Positions 1 through 6,879 of a DNA stretch of 9,614 nt are shown in pieces. The notes under the pieces are model-generated. The model had not been told where the DNA came from. It worked only from the letters and a program-made list of their open reading frames with translations, and did no database searches. Numbering within the stretch: the stretch's first letter is position 1; every line of letters starts with the position of its first letter. The position numbers and the translations under genes are program-made. This DNA is from Clostridia bacterium (lineage in GTDB: Bacteria; Bacillota; Clostridia; Christensenellales; Aristaeellaceae): NCBI GenBank assembly GCA_017620115.1, contig JAFZRB010000343.1, positions 1 to 9,614 on the forward strand, given 5' to 3'.

Positions 1-1127
1 AAGGCAAGATCGAGGTTGTCTCACGCGTTCCGGTCAAGAACAAGGAGGATCTCTCTCTGGCGTATACCCCCGGCGTCGCCCAGCCCTGCCTGGAGATCCA
101 GAAGGACTACGACAAATCGTTCGAACTGACCAGGCGGCACAATCTGGTGGCGGTCATCACCGACGGCACGGCCGTGCTGGGCCTGGGCGATATCGGCCCC
201 GAGGCCGGCATGCCGGTCATGGAGGGCAAGTGCGCGCTGTTCAAGTCTTTCGGCGATGTCGACGCTTTCCCGATCTGCGTGCGCAGCAAGGACGTGGATG
301 AGATCGTGCGCACCATCTACCTGATTTCCGGCAGCTTCGGCGGCATCAATCTGGAAGACATCGCCGCGCCCCGCTGCTTTGAGATCGAGCGCAGATTGAA
401 GGAGATCTGCGATATCCCCGTATTCCACGACGACCAGCACGGCACCGCCATTGTGGTGGGCGCGGCGTTGATTAACGCGCTGCGTGTGGTCGGCAAGGAT
501 ATCGGGGACGCGAAGGTCGTCATCAACGGCGCGGGCTCCGCGGGCATCGCCATCGGCCGTCACCTGATGGATTTGGGCGTGAAGCATCTGAAGATGGTGG
601 ATCGCTTCGGCATCCTGTGCGAGGGCGAGCCGATGAACCCTGCTCAGGCGGAAATGGCTGCGATCACCAATCCCGAGAAATTCAGCGGCAAGCTGGCCGA
701 CGCCATGAAGGGCGCTGACGTGTTTGTGGGCGTGAGCGCTCCGCACATCGTGTCCAGGGAAATGGTGGCCTCCATGGCGCAGAAAGCCATCGTGTTCCCG
801 ATGGCCAATCCCACGCCGGAGATCGAGCCCGACGAAGCGCTGGAGGCCGGCGCGGCCGTGGTCGGCACGGGCCGCAGCGACCATCCCAACCAGATCAACA
901 ACGTGCTGGTGTTCCCCGGCCTGTTCCGCGGCGCGCTGGACGTGCGCGCGAAGGACATCAATCTTGCGATGAAGCTGGCCGCCTCCCACGCGCTGGCCGA
1001 TCTGGTCTCGCCTGAGGAGCTGAGCGACAAGTACATACTGCCCCCGGCATTCGATAAGCGCGTCGGGCCCGCTGTGGCGAAGGCCGTGGCGCAGGCCGCC
1101 AGGGACAGCGGCGTGGCGCGCCTGTAA
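1..1127 (+). CDS. NAD(P)-dependent malic enzyme, 5' end cut by window edge
   Basis: The reading frame is open from the left edge (first full codon at base 3) to TAA at 1125-1127, giving 374 visible residues. Bacterial short malic enzymes are usually near 390-410 residues, so only a short N-terminal piece should be missing. The protein oxidatively decarboxylates malate to pyruvate and CO2 in the cytoplasm. Family marks in order are LAYTPGVA with the catalytic Tyr (bases 57-80), the PVMEGKCALFKSFGDVDAFP block with the catalytic Lys, the metal-site stretches EDIAAPRCFEIE and FHDDQHGTA, and the Rossmann loop GAGSAGIAIG. The C-terminal pattern DKYILPPAFD is also typical. An internal GTG at 147 is not the start, because conserved malic-enzyme sequence continues upstream of it. 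The gene lies 45 bp before a 2-hydroxycarboxylate transporter gene with no terminator between them, which supports a malate role. Cofactor preference (NAD or NADP) cannot be told by eye, so no symbol is given. Confidence 0.95.
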   Translation, partial: GKIEVVSRVPVKNKEDLSLAYTPGVAQPCLEIQKDYDKSFELTRRHNLVAVITDGTAVLGLGDIGPEAGMPVMEGKCALFKSFGDVDAFPICVRSKDVDEIVRTIYLISGSFGGINLEDIAAPRCFEIERRLKEICDIPVFHDDQHGTAIVVGAALINALRVVGKDIGDAKVVINGAGSAGIAIGRHLMDLGVKHLKMVDRFGILCEGEPMNPAQAEMAAITNPEKFSGKLADAMKGADVFVGVSAPHIVSREMVASMAQKAIVFPMANPTPEIEPDEALEAGAAVVGTGRSDHPNQINNVLVFPGLFRGALDVRAKDINLAMKLAASHALADLVSPEELSDKYILPPAFDKRVGPAVAKAVAQAARDSGVARL

Positions 1128-1172
1128 CGCCGGCGGACAGAACGCAATAACGAGAACGACGGAGGGAAAATT

Positions 1173-2645
1173 ATGAGCAAACCCAAACACGCGGCAGAGA
1201 AGAAGCCCCTGCAGTTTTTCAGACTGCCCTGGCAGGTATTCCTGATCATCACGGCGGTCGTGATGGTGGCCACTTACCTGGGCGTGCTGCCCAAGGGCAT
1301 GGCCGGCTGTTTTGTGTTCATGATCGTCGTGGGCGAGATCCTGGCGTGGATCGGCGATCACACGCCCATCATCAAGGACTTCCTGGGCGGAGGCGCCATC
1401 GTGGTCATCTTTGGCTCCGCCCTGCTGGTGTACTTCGGCATCATTCCGGCGGCGACCGGCGTGGACGAAGCGGGCAAGACCGTTTACAACATGAATCTGC
1501 CGTTCGGCAATCTCGACCTGGTAGGCAACATCGGCACCTTCTTCAAAACCACCGGCGGCTTCCTGGACTGGTACATCGCCGCGCTGATCACCGGCTCCAT
1601 ACTCGGCATGAACCGGAAGCTGCTTGTGAAGGCCGCGGCCCGTTACTTCCCGGCTATTTTCGGCGGCCTGCTGCTGGCCTTCGGCGCCTGCATGGGCGTC
1701 GCGAAGCTGATGGGCTATCCGGTGATGAACGCGCTGCTGCTCATCGCCCTGCCCATCATGGGCGGCGGCATGGGCGCGGGCGCCTCGCCTCTGTCCAAGA
1801 TCTTTGACGCCAGCGGCACCATGACGGCGCAGGAAGCCCTGTCCGTGATGACGCCGGCCGTGGCTATCGGCAATGCGGTGTCCATCGTGCTGGCGGGCAT
1901 CCTGGTGAAGATCATGGTCGGCCGGCTGAACGGAAAGGGCCAGCTGATGCGCGCGGGCAGCATCGATCCGAAGGAGCTGGAGATCAGCCCCGAGATGCAG
2001 GCGAAGCGCAATAACATCACCCTGCCCAACCTGGGCATCGGCCTGCTGGTCTCCGGCGCGTTCTTCGCCGTGGGCTACATCCTGCAGGGCTGCTGGAGCG
2101 CGCTGGGCACGGGAATCACCATCCACGCCTACGCATGGATGATCATCACCGTGGCCGTGTGCAAAATCACTGACATCGTTCCCGAATCCATCGAAGTGGC
2201 CTGCTACCAGTGGTTCCAGTTCATCATGAAGAACCTCACGAACGTGCTGCTGCTCGGCATTGGCGTGTGCTATCTGGAGATCGGCACCGTCATCAAGAGC
2301 TTCAGCCTCACTTACCTGCTGCTGTGCGCGGCCACCTGCGTAGGCGCCTTCGTAGGCGCGGCGATCATCGGCCGGATCGTGGGCATCTATCCCTTCGAGG
2401 CGGGCATTACAGCCGGCCTGTGCATGAGCAACATGGGTGGCACCGGCGACGTGGCCGTGCTTTCCGCCGCCAACCGCATGGAGTTGATGCCCTTCGCGCA
2501 GATCTCCTCCCGACTGGGCGGCGCAATCATACTGCTGATCGCCAGCCTGATGCTGTCGATCCTGTCGCAGTATCTGGTAACCGCGAATCCGGAAGTTGTG
2601 GAACAGGCGCTCGAGGCAGCGAAGACGGTCCTCGCGGGCGTGTAA
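1173..2645 (+). CDS. 2-hydroxycarboxylate:cation symporter (CitS/MaeN/MaeP family), probably malate
   Basis: This is a 490-residue polytopic membrane protein with many hydrophobic segments. It carries the two signature loops of the 2-hydroxycarboxylate transporter family: GGGMGAG at residues 197-203, followed by ASPLSKIF, and GGTGDVAVLSAANRM starting at residue 422, followed by FAQISSRLGGA. The Arg in SRLGGA (residue 447) corresponds to a conserved substrate-binding Arg of the family. Characterised members import citrate or malate with Na+ or H+, or exchange them for lactate. The upstream malic enzyme points to malate, but sequence alone does not separate malate from citrate. The start is fixed by GGAGGG at 1161-1166, six bases before the ATG. 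At 490 residues it is longer than the usual roughly 440-450. The excess seems to lie in a hydrophilic N-terminal tail and in a loop around residues 95-125. A strong terminator follows 37 bp after the stop. Confidence 0.92.
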   Translation: MSKPKHAAEKKPLQFFRLPWQVFLIITAVVMVATYLGVLPKGMAGCFVFMIVVGEILAWIGDHTPIIKDFLGGGAIVVIFGSALLVYFGIIPAATGVDEAGKTVYNMNLPFGNLDLVGNIGTFFKTTGGFLDWYIAALITGSILGMNRKLLVKAAARYFPAIFGGLLLAFGACMGVAKLMGYPVMNALLLIALPIMGGGMGAGASPLSKIFDASGTMTAQEALSVMTPAVAIGNAVSIVLAGILVKIMVGRLNGKGQLMRAGSIDPKELEISPEMQAKRNNITLPNLGIGLLVSGAFFAVGYILQGCWSALGTGITIHAYAWMIITVAVCKITDIVPESIEVACYQWFQFIMKNLTNVLLLGIGVCYLEIGTVIKSFSLTYLLLCAATCVGAFVGAAIIGRIVGIYPFEAGITAGLCMSNMGGTGDVAVLSAANRMELMPFAQISSRLGGAIILLIASLMLSILSQYLVTANPEVVEQALEAAKTVLAGV

Positions 2646-2682
2646 TCACAGCGTGCGGAGGATTTGACAGGGCATACGCCGT

Positions 2683-2711
2683 ACCCCATGCCGGCATTTC
2701 CGGCATGGGGT
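2683..2711 (+). terminator. Intrinsic terminator after the malate module
   Basis: The stem is CCCCATGCCGG at 2684-2694 paired with CCGGCATGGGG at 2700-2710. The outer pair A2683-T2711 makes 12 bp in all, around a 5-base CATTT loop. It is followed by a short, imperfect T tract (TTTC, then an AT-rich stretch). The position 37 bp after the transporter stop and before a new promoter fits a transcription end. The stem is nearly the same as that of the hairpin at 8236-8264. Confidence 0.8.
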
Positions 2712-2750
2712 TTCGTATAAAAATATGAGGCAAAAAAACATTGTTTTGTG

Positions 2751-2766
2751 ATTTTTGCGCTTCCAT
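2751..2766 (-). promoter_or_regulatory. Candidate catabolite-responsive element (CcpA site)
   Basis: Read on the minus strand this is ATGGAAGCGCAAAAAT. It matches the Bacillota cre consensus WTGNAARCGNWWWCAW at 15 of 16 positions; the single mismatch is A in place of the C in CA. It ends 17 bases before the TATAAT box, so it covers the -35 region of the sugar operon promoter. A bound CcpA there would be expected to repress when preferred sugars are present. The match was found by eye, and chance matches do occur in AT-rich intergenic DNA, but the placement over a promoter of a sugar-uptake operon is apt. Confidence 0.55.
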
Positions 2767-2789
2767 TTTCGTTGATTTGGTGTTATAAT
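2761..2789 (+). promoter_or_regulatory. Extended -10 promoter for the sugar transport operon
   Basis: TGTTATAAT at 2781-2789 is a perfect extended -10 element (TG, one base, TATAAT). The -35 position at a 17-base spacing reads TTCCAT and is poor, as is common for extended -10 promoters. The predicted start point is near 2796, giving a leader of about 58 bases before the ATG at 2854. It lies in an AT-rich stretch in otherwise GC-rich DNA, directly after the terminator of the previous unit. Confidence 0.75.
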
Positions 2790-2799
2790 GTTAATGAAT

Positions 2800-2828
2800 G
2801 GATGCGCTGCGCCGTAAGCGGCGCATCC
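2800..2828 (+). promoter_or_regulatory. 5'-UTR hairpin or dyad with two competing pairings
   Basis: GGATGCGC at 2800-2807 can pair with GCGCATCC at 2821-2828 (8 bp, 13-base loop). TGCGCCG at 2808-2814 can instead pair with CGGCGCA at 2819-2825 (7 bp, TAAG loop). A merged form with a left-side bulge is also possible. It begins about four bases after the predicted transcription start and ends 12 bases before the ribosome binding site. Possible roles are a 5'-end mRNA stabiliser, or, as DNA, an operator for a regulator encoded elsewhere. No known riboswitch class is recognised. Confidence 0.5.
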
Positions 2829-2840
2829 GAATAATGATAT

Positions 2841-2847
2841 GGGAGGG
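2841..2847 (+). promoter_or_regulatory. Ribosome binding site that fixes the binding-protein start
   Basis: GGGAGGG lies six bases before the ATG at 2854. An in-frame ATG at 2839 overlaps this site, so it cannot use it. The 2854 start also gives a classic signal peptide beginning with MKK, whereas the earlier start would add MGGIS in front of it. Confidence 0.85.
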
Positions 2848-2853
2848 ATATCC

Positions 2854-3963
2854 ATGAAGAAACTGTTGGCGCTCGTACTGATGGCGGCTGTATTGCTGTC
2901 CTTCTGCGCTTCCGGCGCGCTGGCCGAGACCAAGAAGATCAGCGAAGATGCCCTGATCGGCATCGTGCTTCCGACGAAGGAAGAATCCCGCTGGCTGAAC
3001 GACCAGAAATACTTTGAGCAGTATTTCGAAGGACTGAATTACGACATTCTGTTCAGCCAGAACAACACCGCCACCGAGAAGACCAACGTCGAGACATTCA
3101 TCAGCCGCGGCGCGGAAGTGATCGTGCTGTGCGCTTATGACGCGGCCGGCGCAGCCGCCGCCGTGAACGCCGCCAAGGAAGAGGACATCGTGGTCGTCTC
3201 CTACGATCGCCTGATCATGGGCACCGACAAGCTGGACTACTATGTCACGTTCGACAGCTGCTCCGTGGGCAAGGCCCAGGCCGATTACCTGATCGGGCAG
3301 GCCGCCGGCAAGACGGGCGTCAACCTGTACATGTATTCCGGCGCGCTGACCGACAACAACTCCGTGCTGTTCTTTGAAGGCGCCTGGAAAGCCCTGCAGC
3401 CCTACATCGCCGACGGCACCTTTATCGTGCGCAATTGCGACAAGGCGGTAGAGTTCAAGGATAAGAACGAGCTGACCCGCGACGAGATGGTTTCAATCAT
3501 GCAGACCATCGATTCCGAATGGAATATGGCGACCTGCAAATCGCTGGCCGAAGCGCACCTGGCCGCCGCGGGCAGCGACGCCAAAGGCGAAGTGTTTGTG
3601 CTCGGCCCGGCGGACGACGACTGCTGCCGCGCGCTGTCCGACGCGTTCCGCGATGACGGCGAAGTCACCAGCCTGGTCATCACCGGCGCCGATGGCGTCG
3701 AAGCATCCGTGCAGTACATCATCGACGGCAAACAGTCCATGACCGTCTACAAGGACACCCAGGCTCTGGTCAAAGGCACGCTGCAGATCATCGACGCGCT
3801 GAAGGCCGGCGAGGAACCCGCTTACGACACCACCTACAACAACGACGCGATGGACGTTCCCACCATCCAGGCCGACGTCGTGACCGTCACCGCCGAAAAC
3901 ATCGCCGAGGTGTTCTTCGAGAGCGGCGTCTATGACGGTTCCAAGTACACCGGCTGGAAATAA
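2854..3963 (+). CDS. Sugar ABC transporter substrate-binding protein, ChvE-like
   Basis: With the chosen start the protein has 369 residues. Residues 1-24 form a signal peptide (positive MKK, hydrophobic core, ALA|E cleavage), so the mature protein acts outside the membrane and delivers sugar to the permease. Recognisable blocks of the ChvE/multiple-monosaccharide group follow in order: ESRWLNDQ near the N-terminus, VVVSYDRLI, YYVTFDSCSVGKAQADYL, DNNSVLFFEGAWKALQPYI, and SVQYIIDGKQSMTVYKDT. ChvE-like proteins bind aldoses such as arabinose, xylose, galactose or glucose; the ligand here is not predictable. Two oddities stand out. Cys18 (LSFC) is a poor lipobox because Phe is at -1, so export looks like signal peptidase I type although Gram-positive binding proteins are usually lipoproteins. 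The mature part also has six cysteines, including an adjacent pair in DDDCC, which is many for an exported protein and may reflect an anaerobe. It is the first gene of its operon. Confidence 0.9.
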   Translation: MKKLLALVLMAAVLLSFCASGALAETKKISEDALIGIVLPTKEESRWLNDQKYFEQYFEGLNYDILFSQNNTATEKTNVETFISRGAEVIVLCAYDAAGAAAAVNAAKEEDIVVVSYDRLIMGTDKLDYYVTFDSCSVGKAQADYLIGQAAGKTGVNLYMYSGALTDNNSVLFFEGAWKALQPYIADGTFIVRNCDKAVEFKDKNELTRDEMVSIMQTIDSEWNMATCKSLAEAHLAAAGSDAKGEVFVLGPADDDCCRALSDAFRDDGEVTSLVITGADGVEASVQYIIDGKQSMTVYKDTQALVKGTLQIIDALKAGEEPAYDTTYNNDAMDVPTIQADVVTVTAENIAEVFFESGVYDGSKYTGWK

Positions 3964-3985
3964 ACGCCCGCTGAATCAGCGACTC

Positions 3986-4017
3986 ATGAGGATGAGCGGT
4001 TCGCCGCTCATCCTCAT
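3986..4017 (+). promoter_or_regulatory. Strong intercistronic hairpin between binding-protein and ATPase genes
   Basis: ATGAGGATGAGCGG at 3986-3999 pairs perfectly with CCGCTCATCCTCAT at 4004-4017, giving a 14-bp stem with a TTCG tetraloop. No T tract follows directly; a run of seven T's occurs only at 4046-4052, 28 bases later. It is therefore unlikely to be a full terminator. It fits a partial attenuator or an mRNA-stabilising 3' structure that leaves the binding-protein message more abundant than the downstream transporter messages. Confidence 0.75.
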
Positions 4018-4068
4018 ATCCGTATACCCGGCCCATGAGCAGACATTTTTTTCACTCGAGGTGTTACT

Positions 4069-5604
4069 GTGAGCGACATCATTCTGGAAATGCGAAACAT
4101 TTCCAAGAGTTTCCCCGGCGTCAAGGCGCTGGACAACGTGAATTTCACGGTCAAAACCGGTGAGATCCACTGCCTTGTCGGCGAAAACGGCGCAGGGAAA
4201 TCGACGCTGATGAAGGTTCTCTCAGGCATTCACAAATATGGCAGCTATGAGGGGGACATCATCTACAACGGAGAAGTCATGCGCTTTCACTCCATTCGCG
4301 ACAGCGAAAACGCCGGCATTTCCATCATTAACCAGGAACTGGCGCTGATTCCAGAGCTCTCGGTGGCGGAGAACATCTTCTTCGGGCACGAGATCATGAA
4401 GGGACGCCTCGTCGACTGGAATGAAACGATCAAACAGGCGGAGAAGTACCTGGAACGTGTACGCCTGAAGATAAATCCCAGAACGCCCATGCGGGAACTC
4501 CGGGTGGGCAGTCAGCAGCTGGTGGAGATCGCCAAATCGCTCTCCAAGCACGCCAGACTGATGATCCTGGATGAGCCGACCTCCTCCCTGAACGAGGAGG
4601 ACAGCGAAAACCTGCTGAATCTTTTGCGGGATCTGAAGCGGCAGGGCGTCACCATCATCATGATTTCCCACCGGCTGAAAGAGGTGGTGCAGATCGCCGA
4701 CACCGTCACCGTGCTGCGCGACGGCTCGACCATCTGTTCCATGGATGCCAGGGAAACGCCTGTGACGATGAACCAGATCATCCGCAATATGGTTGGCCGC
4801 GATATGGCCAACATCTATCCGGAGCGCCGGGAGAAGAACATCGGCGAAGTGCTCTTCTCGGTGAAGGACTGGTCGGCTTACGATCACAAGCTGAACCGCG
4901 AGATCCTTCACAATGTGTCCATCGAGGTTCGCCGTGGCGAGATCGTCGGCCTGGCCGGACTGATGGGCGCGGGGCGCACGGAGCTGGCGCTGAGCATATT
5001 CGGCAATACCCCTGGCTACCGGATCACCGGCGGAAAACTGACGATGGACGGCCAGGAGCTGAGCCTCGATTCGCCCCGACAGGCCATACAGCACGGTATC
5101 GGCTATGCCACGGAGGATCGGAAACGCAACGGCCTGATTCTCATCCAGAGCATCAAGTTCAATACGACCTTCGCCAACCTGGAGGCCCTGCTGAAGGGCC
5201 TGGTCATCAGCGAAAACGAGGAAGTCGTTCAGGCGAACCGGCTGAAGGAGAGCATCAACATCAAGACGCCGTCGGTTCAGCAGACCGTCCTGAACCTTTC
5301 GGGCGGCAACCAGCAGAAGGTTGTGCTGTCCAAGTGGATTTTCGCCCACCCCAGGCTCATGATCCTGGATGAGCCGACGCGCGGCATCGACGTGGGCGCG
5401 AAATACGAAATCTACTCGCTGATGAACGAAATGGTCAGCAAGGGCATGTCCATCATCATGATTTCTTCCGAGCTGCCGGAGGTCATTGGCATGAGCGACC
5501 GCATATACGTCATGTGCGAGGGCAGGATCACCGGCGAGGTTTCCGGCGCGGATGCGACGGAACACAACATCATGCAGCTGGCAACCGATACGGAGGTAGT
5601 ATAA
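4069..5604 (+). CDS. Sugar ABC transporter ATP-binding protein, GguA/MmsA-like
   Basis: This 511-residue cytoplasmic protein holds two fused nucleotide-binding domains and powers sugar import. Domain 1 has Walker A GENGAGKS at residues 38-45, a weak signature VGSQQ near 146-150, and Walker B LMILDEPT around 164-171. Domain 2 has a degenerate Walker A, GLMGAGRT at 297-304 with Arg in place of Lys, a standard signature LSGGNQQ at 410-416, and Walker B LMILDEPT around 430-437. A degenerate second site is normal in this double-domain sugar class. The segment HKYGSYEGDIIYNGE resembles the GguA/MmsA subgroup rather than RbsA. The start is GTG, with GAGGTG at 4058-4063, five bases upstream; no in-frame ATG fits as well. 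The stop lies one base before the permease ATG, implying translational coupling. A 105-bp gap with a strong hairpin separates it from the binding-protein gene. Confidence 0.95.
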   Translation: MSDIILEMRNISKSFPGVKALDNVNFTVKTGEIHCLVGENGAGKSTLMKVLSGIHKYGSYEGDIIYNGEVMRFHSIRDSENAGISIINQELALIPELSVAENIFFGHEIMKGRLVDWNETIKQAEKYLERVRLKINPRTPMRELRVGSQQLVEIAKSLSKHARLMILDEPTSSLNEEDSENLLNLLRDLKRQGVTIIMISHRLKEVVQIADTVTVLRDGSTICSMDARETPVTMNQIIRNMVGRDMANIYPERREKNIGEVLFSVKDWSAYDHKLNREILHNVSIEVRRGEIVGLAGLMGAGRTELALSIFGNTPGYRITGGKLTMDGQELSLDSPRQAIQHGIGYATEDRKRNGLILIQSIKFNTTFANLEALLKGLVISENEEVVQANRLKESINIKTPSVQQTVLNLSGGNQQKVVLSKWIFAHPRLMILDEPTRGIDVGAKYEIYSLMNEMVSKGMSIIMISSELPEVIGMSDRIYVMCEGRITGEVSGADATEHNIMQLATDTEVV

Positions 5605-5605
5605 A

Positions 5606-6823
5606 ATGGATCAGAATCGCGCGACAAGACGCAATCTGGGCGAAGAAATCGCGGATATGCTGCGAAAGAACATCCGCAATTACGCCATGTACATCGCCCT
5701 GGCCGTTATTTTCATCGTATTTCAGGTGCTCACCAAGATCATGCTCGGCAAGTACCTGTTCTTGACGGCGCGCAACATCACCAACCTGATCAACCAGACG
5801 GGTTATATCGCTGTGATGGCCGTGGGCATGACGCTGGTGCTGATCATCTGCCAGATCGACCTTTCGGTGGGCTTCGCAGCCGGCTTTCTGGGGGCCTGCG
5901 CGGCGCGCCTGATGGCCGTCGGGGTGCCGCTCCTGCTGGTGATTCTGATCGTACTGGCGATGGGCGTATTGATCGGCCTGCTGCAGGGCACGATCATTGG
6001 CAAGCTCGGCGTTCCGGCGTTCGTCACCACGCTGGCGGGCGAATTCATATTCCGCGGCCTGCTGACGCTGGTGACTGAATCCAGCGGCACGATACCGATC
6101 ACCAATGAGACGTTCAACGCGCTATCCACGGGCTTCGTGCCGGCGGTGTTCACCGTCGGAAAATACCATGGGCTGACGCTGGTGGCCGGTATCCTCGGCA
6201 TCGCGCTGGTCATCGTCTTCGAGATCCGCAAGCGCCAGGATATGCTCAGGTACAATTTCGAGACCAGTTCTCTGCCGCTGTTCCTGATCAAGCTGGCGTT
6301 CTTCGCCGCTCTGATTGGCGCGCTGACCATCGTATTGGCGGGCTACAAGGGCATCTCCTGGACGATCATCATCGTCGTTGCGGTGGTGGCCATCTATAAC
6401 TTCATCCTCAAGAACACGCGCACCGGCCGCCACATATACGGCATGGGCGGCAACATGGAAGCGGCGCTGCTGTCCGGCGTCAATGTCAAGCGGACGCTGA
6501 TCGGCGTATTCGCTTCGATGGGCTGTATGGCGGCGCTGGGCGGTATACTGTACAGCTCGCGCATCGGCTCCGCGACGCCCACGGCTGGCATGGGCTTTGA
6601 ACTGGACGCCATCGCATCCTGCTATATCGCCGGCGTCTCGACCACCGGCGGCATCGGCAACGTCATCAACTCCGTGGTCGGCGCTTTCGTCATCATGTCG
6701 CTGACCAACGGCCTGAACCTGATCGGCGTGGGCATCTCCTACCAATACCTGATCAAGGGCATCATTTTCGTTTGCGCCGTGGCGCTGGATGTGCGCGGCC
6801 GCGGCAAGAAGGCCATCGGTTGA
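5606..6823 (+). CDS. Sugar ABC transporter permease, GguB/MmsB-like
   Basis: This 405-residue integral membrane protein belongs to the ribose/xylose-type permease family and forms the translocation channel. About ten hydrophobic segments are visible. Family marks are CQIDLSVG after the third hydrophobic stretch, GVPAFVTTLAGEFIFRG, the cytoplasmic loop GGNMEAALLSGVNV that contacts the ATPase, and ELDAIASCYIAGVSTTGGIG near the C-terminus. At 405 residues it matches the longer xylose or multiple-monosaccharide permeases rather than the roughly 320-residue ribose permeases. The extra length includes a charged loop around residues 205-225 (EIRKRQDMLRYNFE). The ATG follows the ATPase stop by one base, and GGAGG at 5592-5596 lies inside the end of the ATPase gene. 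Together with the two preceding genes it makes a complete importer. Confidence 0.94.
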   Translation: MDQNRATRRNLGEEIADMLRKNIRNYAMYIALAVIFIVFQVLTKIMLGKYLFLTARNITNLINQTGYIAVMAVGMTLVLIICQIDLSVGFAAGFLGACAARLMAVGVPLLLVILIVLAMGVLIGLLQGTIIGKLGVPAFVTTLAGEFIFRGLLTLVTESSGTIPITNETFNALSTGFVPAVFTVGKYHGLTLVAGILGIALVIVFEIRKRQDMLRYNFETSSLPLFLIKLAFFAALIGALTIVLAGYKGISWTIIIVVAVVAIYNFILKNTRTGRHIYGMGGNMEAALLSGVNVKRTLIGVFASMGCMAALGGILYSSRIGSATPTAGMGFELDAIASCYIAGVSTTGGIGNVINSVVGAFVIMSLTNGLNLIGVGISYQYLIKGIIFVCAVALDVRGRGKKAIG

Positions 6824-6864
6824 CAGCACATTCGCAGGATGGCGAAAGGGGAGAGGGAGGCGTT

Positions 6865-6879
6865 ATGAATGAGGATTAA
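6865..6879 (+). other. Five-codon out-of-frame mini-ORF overlapping the hydrolase start
   Basis: ATG AAT GAG GAT TAA begins four bases before the hydrolase ATG and overlaps it out of frame. It shares the same GGGAGG site, but at a four-base spacing versus eight for the real start. It could draw some initiations and so lower hydrolase yield, or be an accident of sequence. Confidence 0.25.

Noticed and set aside
21..2126. A 701-codon open frame on the minus strand, antisense to the malic enzyme and transporter genes
   Set aside because: It spans two well-supported genes and their gap. Its protein is rich in H, R, Q, A, G and D without any domain, which is what a GC-rich codon bias gives on the opposite strand.
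2731..2750. AT-rich dyad AAAAC-ATT-GTTTT upstream of the sugar promoter
   Set aside because: Five base pairs with a three-base loop in an A/T-rich stretch is expected by chance. No operator family is recognised.
4942..4980. Arg instead of Lys in the second Walker A (GLMGAGRT), first taken as a damaged ATPase
   Set aside because: A degenerate second site is normal for the double-domain ribose/xylose-type ATPases, so it does not indicate loss of function.
4561..5378. A 20-base exact repeat at 4561-4580 and 5359-5378
   Set aside because: Both copies encode the Walker B motif of the two homologous ATPase domains, so this is internal gene duplication plus shared codon choice, not a mobile repeat.
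4222..5565. A 447-codon open frame on the minus strand within the ATPase gene
   Set aside because: It lies wholly inside a gene with all ABC motifs, has the same low-complexity composition as the other antisense frame, and shows no recognisable domain.
6831..6846. Short hairpin TTCGC/GCGAA between the permease and hydrolase genes
   Set aside because: A 5-bp stem without a T tract is too weak to call a terminator, and the genes appear co-transcribed.
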